From the NCBI GenBank assembly GCA_964349835.1, contig CAYGID010000046.1, positions 1-17,525 of the forward strand: a stretch of DNA of 17,525 bases. The letters are read 5' to 3'. The stretch comes from JAQVSH01 sp964349835. Lineage in GTDB: Bacteria; Bacteroidota; Bacteroidia; Bacteroidales; UBA4181. A program made the translations under genes and the position numbers. Of the stretch, positions 7,293 through 14,634 are shown one piece after another (position 1 is the stretch's first letter; every line of letters starts with the position of its first letter). Under the pieces are notes generated by a model, which worked only from the letters and a program-made list of their open reading frames with translations, did no database searches and was not told the DNA's origin.

Positions 7293-7853
7293 TTAGTAGC
7301 GATTGTAACGCACAATGTCAGATAGAGGTTTACGCAGTTTGGGTCTGATTGCCGGCGTGGCGGGGTAGCCAAGGGCAACAATCAATTCGGCTCTCTTTCG
7401 GGAGGGAATGGCCAGCAGCTCTTTTACCTGCTTCTCGTTAAACCATCCCAGAATACAACTTCCCAACCCCTCGGCAGCTGCCTGGAGCGAGAGTTGCAGG
7501 GTGGCCATGCCTACATCCATTACGGTAAACTCTTTCTTCTTTACCGCCTGCCCCAGCCCGGAGGTGAAATTGGGCGATTCGCGCACCACAACAATCAACA
7601 CCGGCGCCTGCCGGGTAAAATGGTTCAGGGGAAGTACCCCGCCCGAGGTCGCTTCGGCTACACGTTCGCGTAAATCGCGACGGGTAACCACCACAAAAGT
7701 CCAAGGCTGTGCATTACATGCCGAAGGGGCTATCCGCGCCGCTTCGAGACATCGAGTCAGTTTCTCGGGTTCAATTTCGTTGGGGAGAAAACTCCTCACA
7801 CTTTGTCGTTGCGAAAGCAGAGTAAAAAATTCGGTGCCATTCATAGAGAGCAT
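7293..7853 (-). CDS. Nitroreductase family flavoprotein
   Basis: Predicted FMN-dependent NAD(P)H oxidoreductase of the nitroreductase superfamily. Visible signatures are the N-terminal phosphate-binding segment SQRQSVRSF (about 14-22), PSACNAQPWTFVVV (about 42-55) and the late motif EGLGSCILGWF (about 132-142), in the usual order and spacing. At 186 residues it is a typical short, single-domain, cytoplasmic member. The substrate cannot be read from sequence. The first ATG (7853) is annotated; an ATG three codons in (7844) would give a more ordinary leader length from the promoter at 7870-7901 and is equally possible. Convergent with der. Confidence 0.88.
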   Translation of the reverse strand: MLSMNGTEFFTLLSQRQSVRSFLPNEIEPEKLTRCLEAARIAPSACNAQPWTFVVVTRRDLRERVAEATSGGVLPLNHFTRQAPVLIVVVRESPNFTSGLGQAVKKKEFTVMDVGMATLQLSLQAAAEGLGSCILGWFNEKQVKELLAIPSRKRAELIVALGYPATPAIRPKLRKPLSDIVRYNRY

Positions 7854-7869
7854 ACTACTTGATTTGAAT

Positions 7870-7901
7870 GAAAGATAAGATTTTCGGTACGGTTATCCAA
7901 A
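7870..7901 (-). promoter_or_regulatory. Promoter of the nitroreductase gene
   Basis: On the minus strand TTTG (7898-7901) and TATCTTTC (7870-7877, one mismatch to TAnnTTTG) are exactly 20 bp apart, ideal Bacteroidetes spacing. The first ATG is 16 bp further on. Confidence 0.6.
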
Positions 7902-7917
7902 AAAGCATATAACTTTA

Positions 7918-7939
7918 CGTTGCAATTTTCGCGGCAACG
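7918..7939 (+). promoter_or_regulatory. Hairpin/dyad upstream of the glycosidase gene
   Basis: CGTTGC (7918-7923) and GCAACG (7934-7939) form a perfect 6-bp stem around a 10-nt loop. It lies in the divergent region between the nitroreductase and lipoprotein genes. A weak -7-like TAACTTTA (7910-7917) sits just before it, so the hairpin could be an operator or a structured 5' leader. No poly-T follows, so it is not a terminator. Confidence 0.3.
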
Positions 7940-7948
7940 ATTACCCTT

Positions 7949-8041
7949 ATGCAACTTAACCTATTGTATAACAACACACTACTGCGCAGTTATTCTATTC
8001 TGCTCAATGCTATTACTACTAATAAAATCATTTCAGCATGA
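7949..8041 (+). other. Possible 30-codon leader ORF overlapping the downstream start (ATGA)
   Basis: An ATG at 7949 opens a 30-codon frame (starting MQLNLLYNN) whose TGA at 8039-8041 overlaps the ATG of the lipoprotein gene (8038-8040) as ATGA. This is the classic layout for translational coupling. The peptide has no recognisable domain. The frame could be coincidental in an AT-rich leader, so the call is tentative. Confidence 0.25.
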
Positions 8042-10251
8042 AAAAAGCCGTTCTTCTCCTTTTGGCCCCGGTCTTGATTCTTTCGGCCTGCAACGACTCC
8101 TCGCTCTTTAAAACAGATGCATTTACGCTCTATGCCGACAAAGTTGAACAAGACGGATCAACCGCAACCGTAATCTCTGCGTCCGAAATAGAGTCGGATT
8201 ACCCAGAGGCAGGAACCTGGAAACTGTCGGCCGATATTTCGGCTTTCCCGAAATTCACATCCGACATCCCTCTGACAGAGGCCATGTACAACCTCTCGCT
8301 CGAGGAACTCTCGCGTAACCTGACCCCCGAAGGGTGGTTGGTCGCATCGCGCGGTGCGAAAGAGATTGCGACCCGCGACATCGGCTATGCCGGACTTTTG
8401 GGGCTGGGCATAGCGGCTCCCGAAGTGGTTAAGGCATCACTTCTGAAAAGGACAAAGGCGGGCAGAATACTCCAGGAATCGGGCCTCGGCGGCTCGTGGC
8501 CGGTGTGGGTCGACCGTGTTTCGTGGATTCTTTCGGCTTGGGACTGCTACAAAATTACCGGCGACAAAAACTTCCTTGTGGATGCCTACGGCATCATGAT
8601 TAACACCCTGAACGAAGATCTTAAGGTACTGTATAACAGGCAGTACTCGCTTATTTCGGGGGGCTCCTACTTTACAGGCACGCCCGGAAAGACGCTCCCG
8701 GCCTACATGGAACCGATAGATGTGTATAGCACCATGAGTCTGGCTACCAATGCCACCTATTACCAAGCCTTCCGGGTTGCCGAACAGATTGCCGCCGAAC
8801 TGGGACAGCCCTCAGGAGGCTACCTCTCTTTCTCAAAAAAGGTGTCGGCAGGAATCAATAAACACCTTTGGAACCCCGAGAAGGGCTATTACAACCAATT
8901 TCTCTACGGACGCAACTTCCATATAGCATCAAATCGTCCGGAGTCGCTGGGCGAGGCGCTGTGCGTACTCTTTGAGATAGCTAACGAACAGCAAACAAAC
9001 ACTGTACTGGCTCAAACGCCGGTCACCCCGTTCGGAGTACCCGTATCCTACCCCGCGGGCGAAAGCAATGCATCGGGCATTAGCGGGTCGGTGTTCCCCT
9101 TGATAAACGGGTACTGGGCATGGGCTGCAGCAAAAAGTAAAAATCAAAACGCAGCTCTTTACGCCATCTCTTCGGTATACCGCCCTGCGGCTCTGATGCT
9201 TTCGAATCGCCTCATGCTCTCGCCCTTCACCGGCGGAGCCGACAATCAGGAGTTAAACGCCGACGGTCATCTCTGGAGTATCGCCGCTAATCTTGCCCTC
9301 GTATACCGAGTCTATTTCGGATTAGAGTTTCAGGCCAAGGGACTTGCATTCTTCCCCGTGGTTCCCGAAAAACTGGCGGGCGAAAAGAAGTTAACGGGGC
9401 TGAAATACCGCAAAGCCGTGCTCGATATCACCGTGAAGGGATTCGGAAGCGGCATCAGCTCCTTCCGTATCGATGGCCAACCCGCCGAAAAATTTTTCAT
9501 CCCGTCCGATCTTGAAGGAGCCCACACGGTTGAAATTGTTCTGAACGGACAAAAACAGGTTCCGGCCCCCATAAATATCATGCCGGCCGTTCCTTCAACT
9601 CCCGACCTCTCGTATCAGGTCGAAAACGGAGCTTTCCGGTTTACCTCGACACCCGAAATGGCTAAGTACCTGGTTTACCAGAACGGAACCATTACCAAGG
9701 AGACAACCGAGCCCTCCTTCGCCCTGAGCGAAAGCGCACTGAGTGCCGAATATATGTTCCCGGCCTTCGACAAAAACGGATACTCGGTATACAGCGGGGC
9801 ACCCTTCCTATTCAGCCCGCCACAGGCCACTCTGATTGTGGAGGCCGAAACCGGGGCAGCCAAATCTTCGTTCTCTGCAACGGGATACACAGGCACCGGC
9901 TTTTTAGACCTGACCACCAAAAGCAACCGAGTTATAAAATTCACGGTGAACATAGACAAAATGGCCGTCTATCTCATTGATTGCCGCTATGCCAATGGAA
10001 ACGGCCCCGTCGACAGCGGCGACAAGTGCGCGCTCCGCCAACTCTATGTGGATGACACTATCCTCGACGCCTTTGTTATGCCGCAGCGCGGCGAAAATGC
10101 CTGGTCCGACTGGGGGTACAGCAACCCGCTCCGGGCTCGCCTATCCAAAGGGAAGCACACCATCAGTATTGAATATGAAACACACAACGAGAATATGAAC
10201 GGAGCAGAGAATCGGGTACTGCTCGACCATATCAGATTGATCAAAGAATAA
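8038..10251 (+). CDS. Lipoprotein, six-hairpin glycosidase-like core with C-terminal CBM6/35-like domain
   Basis: A type II signal peptide ends in the lipobox ILSAC (Cys18), so the product should be a lipid-anchored envelope protein. Residues about 80-440 look like an (alpha/alpha)6-barrel glycosidase core of the MGH1/trehalase/rhamnosidase-like type. Typical segments are GSWPVWVDRVSWILSAWDCY, WNPEKGYYNQF, RPESLGEALCVLFEI, SYPAGESNASGISGSVFP and ADGHLWSIAANLALVYRVYFG. A beta-rich linker follows (about 440-590). Residues about 600-737 resemble a CBM6/CBM35 carbohydrate-binding module: VEAETG, GYTGTGFLDL, RYANGNGP, MPQRGENAWSDWGYSNP and a final LLDHIRLI strand. The substrate and GH family cannot be assigned by eye. 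No SusC/SusD pair or other carbohydrate enzyme is adjacent, so it is not in a visible polysaccharide utilisation locus. The ATG at 8038 is fixed by the signal peptide. Confidence 0.75.
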   Translation: MKKAVLLLLAPVLILSACNDSSLFKTDAFTLYADKVEQDGSTATVISASEIESDYPEAGTWKLSADISAFPKFTSDIPLTEAMYNLSLEELSRNLTPEGWLVASRGAKEIATRDIGYAGLLGLGIAAPEVVKASLLKRTKAGRILQESGLGGSWPVWVDRVSWILSAWDCYKITGDKNFLVDAYGIMINTLNEDLKVLYNRQYSLISGGSYFTGTPGKTLPAYMEPIDVYSTMSLATNATYYQAFRVAEQIAAELGQPSGGYLSFSKKVSAGINKHLWNPEKGYYNQFLYGRNFHIASNRPESLGEALCVLFEIANEQQTNTVLAQTPVTPFGVPVSYPAGESNASGISGSVFPLINGYWAWAAAKSKNQNAALYAISSVYRPAALMLSNRLMLSPFTGGADNQELNADGHLWSIAANLALVYRVYFGLEFQAKGLAFFPVVPEKLAGEKKLTGLKYRKAVLDITVKGFGSGISSFRIDGQPAEKFFIPSDLEGAHTVEIVLNGQKQVPAPINIMPAVPSTPDLSYQVENGAFRFTSTPEMAKYLVYQNGTITKETTEPSFALSESALSAEYMFPAFDKNGYSVYSGAPFLFSPPQATLIVEAETGAAKSSFSATGYTGTGFLDLTTKSNRVIKFTVNIDKMAVYLIDCRYANGNGPVDSGDKCALRQLYVDDTILDAFVMPQRGENAWSDWGYSNPLRARLSKGKHTISIEYETHNENMNGAENRVLLDHIRLIKE

Positions 10252-10261
10252 GAGCACCGAT

Positions 10262-10293
10262 TTTGTAATTCAAAAAAAAATGGAATAGCTTTG
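10262..10293 (+). promoter_or_regulatory. Promoter of the ferredoxin gene
   Basis: TTTG (10262-10265) and TAGCTTTG (10286-10293) are separated by exactly 20 bp, a textbook Bacteroidetes promoter. The ferredoxin ATG is 28 bp downstream of the -7 box. Confidence 0.75.
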
Positions 10294-10321
10294 TGCGACT
10301 TATTCATCAAAAATCAGAAAA

Positions 10322-10492
10322 ATGCCTTACAAAATTAATCCCGACGAGTGCACGGCATGTGGCAGCTGCATCGGAGAGTGTCCGGTAGAAGCCATTTCCG
10401 AAGGCGATGTCTACAAAATTGATCCCGAAATCTGTACCGATTGCGGAGCCTGTGCGGACGTTTGTCCGGTAGAAGCCATTCATCCGGAATAG
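10322..10492 (+). CDS. 2[4Fe-4S] bacterial ferredoxin, 56 residues
   Basis: A small low-potential electron carrier of the clostridial type. The 56 codons encode two pseudo-symmetric halves, each with CxxCxxCxxxCP: Cys10, 13, 16, 20 and Cys38, 41, 44, 48. The repeated tail CPVEAI marks both halves. Such proteins accept electrons from pyruvate or 2-oxoacid:ferredoxin oxidoreductases, or exchange them with Rnf or hydrogenase; the partner here is unknown. The gene is monocistronic by appearance: it has its own consensus promoter (10262-10293) and ends 18 bp before a strong terminator. Length and cluster spacing are complete for the family. Confidence 0.95.
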   Translation: MPYKINPDECTACGSCIGECPVEAISEGDVYKIDPEICTDCGACADVCPVEAIHPE

Positions 10493-10510
10493 AACCGTGC
10501 TCATCAACGC

Positions 10511-10553
10511 AAAAGAGGGTTTCCCGACAAATTGGGGTACCCTCTTTTTTTTT
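10511..10553 (+). terminator. Strong intrinsic terminator after the ferredoxin gene
   Basis: AAAAGAGGGT (10511-10520) pairs perfectly with ACCCTCTTTT (10539-10548). An inner CCC/GGG pairing (10523-10525 with 10534-10537) tightens the loop. A T-run follows to 10553. Confidence 0.9.
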
Positions 10554-10578
10554 GTGCAACTTGCTTTTTTTTGTGCAA
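10544..10578 (+). repeat. Short tandem repeat of poly-T plus GTGCAA
   Basis: CT(9)GTGCAA at 10544-10559 is followed by CT(8)GTGCAA at 10564-10578, a period of about 20 bp. The first copy contains the U-tract of the terminator; the second duplicates that tail without the stem. Confidence 0.55.
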
Positions 10579-10583
10579 TTAAC

Positions 10584-10612
10584 TTGTAATTCAAATTGAG
10601 AAATTACATTTG
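10584..10612 (+). promoter_or_regulatory. Promoter of the GAF histidine kinase gene
   Basis: TTG (10584-10586) and TACATTTG (10605-10612, exact TAnnTTTG) are 18 bp apart. The leader to the ATG at 10671 would be about 50 nt and contains the palindrome CATTCGAATG (10656-10665). Confidence 0.6.
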
Positions 10613-10670
10613 CGTTTTGTTGCGAATTCATAAGATACTTTTTCGAACCTAATGGCATTCGAATGTACAG

Positions 10671-11942
10671 ATGAACACGTTAAGGCAACAGGCAGATGAG
10701 CAGATGAGGAGAGCGGATATGGGAATATCCGGCCCCGACGAAATAAACGTTTCGTTCTCGAGCTGCCTGCAAAAACTTCAAGAAGAATACAGCCCGGAGA
10801 TAATTGATGCAGCCCTGCTTCAACTGCTCCGGGAAACCTTTCAGGCTGGCCGGGTGAGTTTTTACCTATATCAGGCTAATGAAGGAGTGCTCCAATTATT
10901 GACCCAAACCGAAAACATCCCCGACGCACTACTGCCCCAACTGCAACCGGCCATTCCCTTAGGCCGACTCAGGCCTCTGTTGGAAAGCGCACCACACAAC
11001 GGCCTATTGCATATTTTACCCCGGCTACCCTTTGCCGAGAGTCCGGCTGCCCCACTTCTCGACCCATCTCCTCATACCGTCGTTCTCTGCCTGCCCGATT
11101 CAGCACAATTATGGGGAGTGGTCTGTCTGGAGTCGTTTGGTGCCCCCGGACGAAAAACCCAAGTCGAACTCACAGAGTATTACCGCGACTGTTTTCCCTT
11201 TTTTGCCTGTTTACTACTCAAACAACAGAACCAATCGCTACAGAAGAAGAACCTTGATACCGAGGCATCTGCGCGCCGTAAGATGGCTTTTCTGGCCAAT
11301 ATGAGTCACGATATCAGAACCCCGCTTAACGCGATTGTGGGTTTCTCAAAACTCATAGCCGAAACGGAGGAACTTGCAGAAAGGCAAAAATACTCCGCCA
11401 TCGTTGAGAAAAATAACGAGCTCCTCCAGCAGCTTATCTCCGACATTCTCGACCTGGCGAAAATTGAGGCGGGTACAGTTACCATCCGCTACACCACCGC
11501 CAACCTGAACGAATGTTTCACCGCCCTCATTGAGTCGGCATCTGGAAAACTGGGCCGACATGTGGTAATTGACTATGTACCAGCCCTACCCGTATGTTAT
11601 ATCAGAACTGACCCGAACCGTATAATGCAGGTGATTGGAAATTTTCTGAATAACGCATTGAAGTTCACCTCGATGGGAGTAGTCCGTTTGGGTTATCTGA
11701 TAGACAACAAAACGTTAGAAATCTTTGTTGAGGATTCGGGAATCGGGATCCCGCAGCCCGAACTGGAAACCATTTTCAATCCCTACGTGCGACTGAATTC
11801 CGACTTCCAGGGAACCGGGCTGGGACTGGCTATCTGCAAAACTATCGTCGAAATGATGCAGGGAACCATTGGAGCCACCTCCGAACTGGGTGCAGGCGCC
11901 AGATTCTGGTGCAGAATTCCTTACCAACCCATAGAACAATAG
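10671..11942 (+). CDS. Cytoplasmic sensor histidine kinase with GAF-like input domain
   Basis: Two-component sensor kinase of 423 residues with no signal peptide or membrane segment. The N-terminal region (about 35-185) has the size and strand pattern of a GAF-like domain, ending LWGVVCLESFG, but is divergent, so that assignment is moderate. A short coiled segment leads to the HisKA domain with phospho-acceptor His213 in FLANMSHDIRTPLNAIVGF. The HATPase_c domain shows the N box NFLNNALKF (324-332), G1 DSGIGI (355-360) and G2 GTGLGLAI (381-388). There is no receiver domain, so the phosphate must go to a separate protein. The gene lies 102 bp before the PAS hybrid kinase, whose receiver domain is a possible partner. 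It has its own promoter and a strong terminator upstream, so it is transcribed independently of the ferredoxin. Confidence 0.88.
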   Translation: MNTLRQQADEQMRRADMGISGPDEINVSFSSCLQKLQEEYSPEIIDAALLQLLRETFQAGRVSFYLYQANEGVLQLLTQTENIPDALLPQLQPAIPLGRLRPLLESAPHNGLLHILPRLPFAESPAAPLLDPSPHTVVLCLPDSAQLWGVVCLESFGAPGRKTQVELTEYYRDCFPFFACLLLKQQNQSLQKKNLDTEASARRKMAFLANMSHDIRTPLNAIVGFSKLIAETEELAERQKYSAIVEKNNELLQQLISDILDLAKIEAGTVTIRYTTANLNECFTALIESASGKLGRHVVIDYVPALPVCYIRTDPNRIMQVIGNFLNNALKFTSMGVVRLGYLIDNKTLEIFVEDSGIGIPQPELETIFNPYVRLNSDFQGTGLGLAICKTIVEMMQGTIGATSELGAGARFWCRIPYQPIEQ

Positions 11943-11950
11943 GCCGGAAG

Positions 11951-11982
11951 TTGCGGGATATATGGGTTTTTCTCTATCTTTA
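11951..11982 (+). promoter_or_regulatory. Promoter of the hybrid histidine kinase gene
   Basis: TTG (11951-11953) and TATCTTTA (11975-11982, one mismatch to TAnnTTTG) are 21 bp apart. They lie just past the stop of the preceding kinase. The promoter supports the ATG at 12044 and argues against a start at 11909, which is upstream of it. Confidence 0.5.
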
Positions 11983-12043
11983 CTCTTTATGTAGCCAAAC
12001 CACAGATTTGGTATTGGGTAAAAATAGAGAGTCAAATAGAAGT

Positions 12044-13996
12044 ATGTCCAATCTGGCCAGCAGCAACTCGCAATTCTCAGAGCCGTTAATGAGCGACGAA
12101 ACTTTGAGCCGCCTCATTCAAAATCTGCCCGGTTTCATTTACCGATGTGCCTGCGACGAAAACTGGACCATGCTCTATCTGAGCGAAGGATTCAGCAAAC
12201 TCACCGGCTACCTGTCGGAGGAGGTGCTGCAAAACAAAACTCTTTCGTTTAACGATATTATCTACCCCGACGACAGGGAGTACCTCTTTACGCATTGGGG
12301 TGAGACTCTCCGCTTTAAGGAGACCTTCGAATCGGAATACCGCATAACCACAAAAGAGGGCGAAATCCGCTGGGTTTGGGAAAGGGGGCGTGGAATTTTC
12401 TCCGAACAAAATGAGTTGCTCTGCCTTGAGGGGTTTATTACCGACATCACCGACAAGCGACTGGCCGAGGAGCAGTGGCGTATTCTCTCGCGTGCCGTAG
12501 AACAAAACCCCTCCTCGATTATGATTACCGATGCCGAGGGGCGGGTTCAGTTTGTGAACAAAACCTTTTCGGATTTTACCCGCTACTCGCTCAAAGAACT
12601 CATCGGAAAACCGCCAAGGATATTCAATCCGGGTCATGTCAACGAAAATGCGTTCAGGGAGATGTGGGATGCACTGCATGCGGGAGTCACCTGGAAGGGC
12701 GAAATTCAGAACCGCACCAAAGAGGGAAACATCTTCTGGCAGCATGTCTCCATCAACCCCCTGCTCGATGCCAAAGGCAAACGCACCAACTATATCCTCA
12801 CCATGGAGGATTTCACCGAGCGAAAACAGCTTCTCGACGGGTTTATTGCGGCTAAAGAGAAAGCCGAAGAGAGCGACCGACTCAAGTCGGCTTTTCTGCA
12901 CAACATTTCGCACGAAATCCGAACCCCCATGAATGCCATCATGGGGTTTGCCCGGCTACTCGACAGCCCCGACCTGACTCCCGAGAAGACTAAAACTTTT
13001 GCCGACACCATCCTTCAAAGCGGACAGGAGCTCCTCTCCATTATCTCAGATATCATCAACATGTCGACTATTGAGGCTGAGCAGATTAGCCTTCACCAAT
13101 CAACTGTGAATCTAAATAGCAGTATGCGGATCTTGTACGACGATTTCGACAAGATGGCACAAAACAAGCATTTGGTCTTCGAATTGCACAAAGGACTTCC
13201 CGATGCTGCAGCTAAGATTTTGGCCGATGAGTCGAAATTGCACCAGATCATGCGCAACCTGCTCCACAACGCCTTCAAGTTTACCAAAACGGGATTTGTA
13301 AAGTTTGGCTACGACCTCGACGGCGATATGCTGGAGCTGTTCGTACTCGATTCGGGCATAGGAATTGATGAAACCCTGCATGAGGCCATCTTCCAAAAGT
13401 TTCGGCAGGCAGAGATGTCGCTCAACAGGAAATATGGCGGCTCAGGTTTGGGGTTGGCCATCTCGAAAGCCTATGCCGAACTGATGGGAGGAGCTATCAG
13501 TGTGGTATCTTCACCCGACGAAGGATCGCTCTTCAAGCTATCGATCCCATACAAGACACCTCCCATCAACGACTTGCAAAAAAACAAAAGGCAGATACGC
13601 GAACTCACCCTCTTTAAGGAACCCACCATCCTGGTGGCCGAAGACGAGGACTTAAACTTCCTCCTGATCAAAGAGTTACTTAGCCGCATGGCCCTTCACA
13701 TTTTGCGCGCCGAAAACGGGAAGCGAGCCGTTGAGCTGTTCCGCGAACATCCCGAAATTTCGCTGATTCTCATGGATATTCGGATGCCCGTGATGGACGG
13801 CTTCGAGGCCACGCAGATTATACGGTCGGAACAGCCTGCAATGCCCATTATTGCTATAACTGCCTATGCCCACAACGACGAGGAGCAAATGGTTCATCAA
13901 CTGGGCTTTTCCGACTATATCAGCAAACCTTTTACGTCGGAGATCCTCATTGCCAAAATCAGAGAGCAACTCGCCACAATCCGACCCACCCCCTGA
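12044..13996 (+). CDS. PAS-PAS hybrid histidine kinase with C-terminal receiver domain
   Basis: The 650-residue cytoplasmic hybrid kinase has these domains in order. PAS1 (about 22-140) contains GFIYRCACDENWTMLYLSEG and IIYPDDR, ending in the PAC-type tail GFITDITDKR. PAS2 (about 145-262) contains ITDAEGRVQFVNKTF, ending LTMEDFTERKQ. HisKA has His290 in NISHEIRTPMNAIMGF. HATPase_c has RNLLHNAFKF (404-413), DSGIGI (436-441) and YGGSGLGLAIS (464-474). The receiver has acidic residues in VAEDEDLN (531-538), phospho-acceptor Asp578 in LMDIRMPVMDG, Thr606 and Lys628 in ISKPF. No Hpt or DNA-binding domain is present, so output needs another protein. The frame extends upstream to an ATG at 11909, but that would overlap the preceding kinase and precede the promoter; MSNLASSN at 12044 is preferred, with MSDETLSR (12089) as an alternative. 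The flavodoxin-like gene follows after 41 bp. Confidence 0.9.
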   Translation: MSNLASSNSQFSEPLMSDETLSRLIQNLPGFIYRCACDENWTMLYLSEGFSKLTGYLSEEVLQNKTLSFNDIIYPDDREYLFTHWGETLRFKETFESEYRITTKEGEIRWVWERGRGIFSEQNELLCLEGFITDITDKRLAEEQWRILSRAVEQNPSSIMITDAEGRVQFVNKTFSDFTRYSLKELIGKPPRIFNPGHVNENAFREMWDALHAGVTWKGEIQNRTKEGNIFWQHVSINPLLDAKGKRTNYILTMEDFTERKQLLDGFIAAKEKAEESDRLKSAFLHNISHEIRTPMNAIMGFARLLDSPDLTPEKTKTFADTILQSGQELLSIISDIINMSTIEAEQISLHQSTVNLNSSMRILYDDFDKMAQNKHLVFELHKGLPDAAAKILADESKLHQIMRNLLHNAFKFTKTGFVKFGYDLDGDMLELFVLDSGIGIDETLHEAIFQKFRQAEMSLNRKYGGSGLGLAISKAYAELMGGAISVVSSPDEGSLFKLSIPYKTPPINDLQKNKRQIRELTLFKEPTILVAEDEDLNFLLIKELLSRMALHILRAENGKRAVELFREHPEISLILMDIRMPVMDGFEATQIIRSEQPAMPIIAITAYAHNDEEQMVHQLGFSDYISKPFTSEILIAKIREQLATIRPTP

Positions 13997-14037
13997 GGCA
14001 GGTCGTCATTCCTTGTCTTACTCAACTGCAAACCACT

Positions 14038-14634
14038 ATGGAACGCAAAACCTTTTTACAGTGTACGCTGGCTGCCGCCGGCTCGCTATTACTTGGCGGA
14101 AAGATCAAGGGATTGGAGTATTACCCCATGCCCTCAACAAAGAGATGGGCCATTCTGTACGGTACCTGGTGCGGGAGTTCGCGCGATGCGGCCGTCTGGA
14201 TCTCTGAAGGTATGGGGGGAATTGCTCAGGTGTACGATGTACGCGAAGCCCCCGATCTGAGTCGGTTCGACCATCTGATTATAGGAGGATCTATCCGGAG
14301 CAATGTAACCAGCCCTGAACTGCAGGCGTTTATTAAAACGCAGAAAGCCGTCATCAAGCCCAAACTTCGCGGACTTTTTGCTGTATGCGGGAATATGCAG
14401 CAACCCACAGGCCCGGCTCAAACCACGCTCTTTATCGAGAACCATCTGGCTGCCCTCTGTGAAGCAGGTCCACTTCCCTCAAAAGTATTCAACGGAAGGA
14501 TCACCAAACGGCTGCTCGATGCCGCAACCGCAACAACGATGGCAACTTTTCCCGATTACGATATGCTGAAAAGAGCCGACTGCATGCAGTTTGGAAGCGA
14601 AGTGCTTGAAAAAAACCCTATCGGCAAACCTTAA
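14038..14634 (+). CDS. Flavodoxin-domain protein with Tat-like leader
   Basis: A 198-residue flavodoxin-fold protein of the flavodoxin_5/HemG-like type. The N-terminal phosphate-binding loop corresponds to ILYGTWCGSSRDAA (about 39-52), followed by the second-strand region DHLIIGGSIRSN (about 79-90) and the third-strand LFAVCGN (about 113-119). The first 21 residues, MERKTFLQCTLAAAGSLLLGG, resemble a Tat signal in which Arg-Lys replaces the twin arginine (RKTFL), so the flavoprotein may be exported or membrane-tethered; this is inference. HemG relatives oxidise protoporphyrinogen using menaquinone, but the short context does not show such a role. The gene is 41 bp downstream of the hybrid kinase with no clear promoter, so co-transcription is likely. 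Its last 17 bases overlap the 3' end of the convergent fumarase gene. Confidence 0.7.
   Translation: MERKTFLQCTLAAAGSLLLGGKIKGLEYYPMPSTKRWAILYGTWCGSSRDAAVWISEGMGGIAQVYDVREAPDLSRFDHLIIGGSIRSNVTSPELQAFIKTQKAVIKPKLRGLFAVCGNMQQPTGPAQTTLFIENHLAALCEAGPLPSKVFNGRITKRLLDAATATTMATFPDYDMLKRADCMQFGSEVLEKNPIGKP

Noticed and set aside
10544..10578. A second terminator formed by the repeated poly-T tail
   Set aside because: The second T-run lacks a stem-loop before it; only the first copy belongs to a terminator.
11909..12043. A 45-codon N-terminal extension of the hybrid kinase
   Set aside because: It would overlap the upstream kinase gene, start before the likely promoter at 11951-11982, and encode non-conserved residues.
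12086..12913. Minus-strand frame of 275 codons opposite the hybrid kinase
   Set aside because: Lies opposite well-defined PAS and HisKA domains, has no recognisable family, and lacks a promoter.
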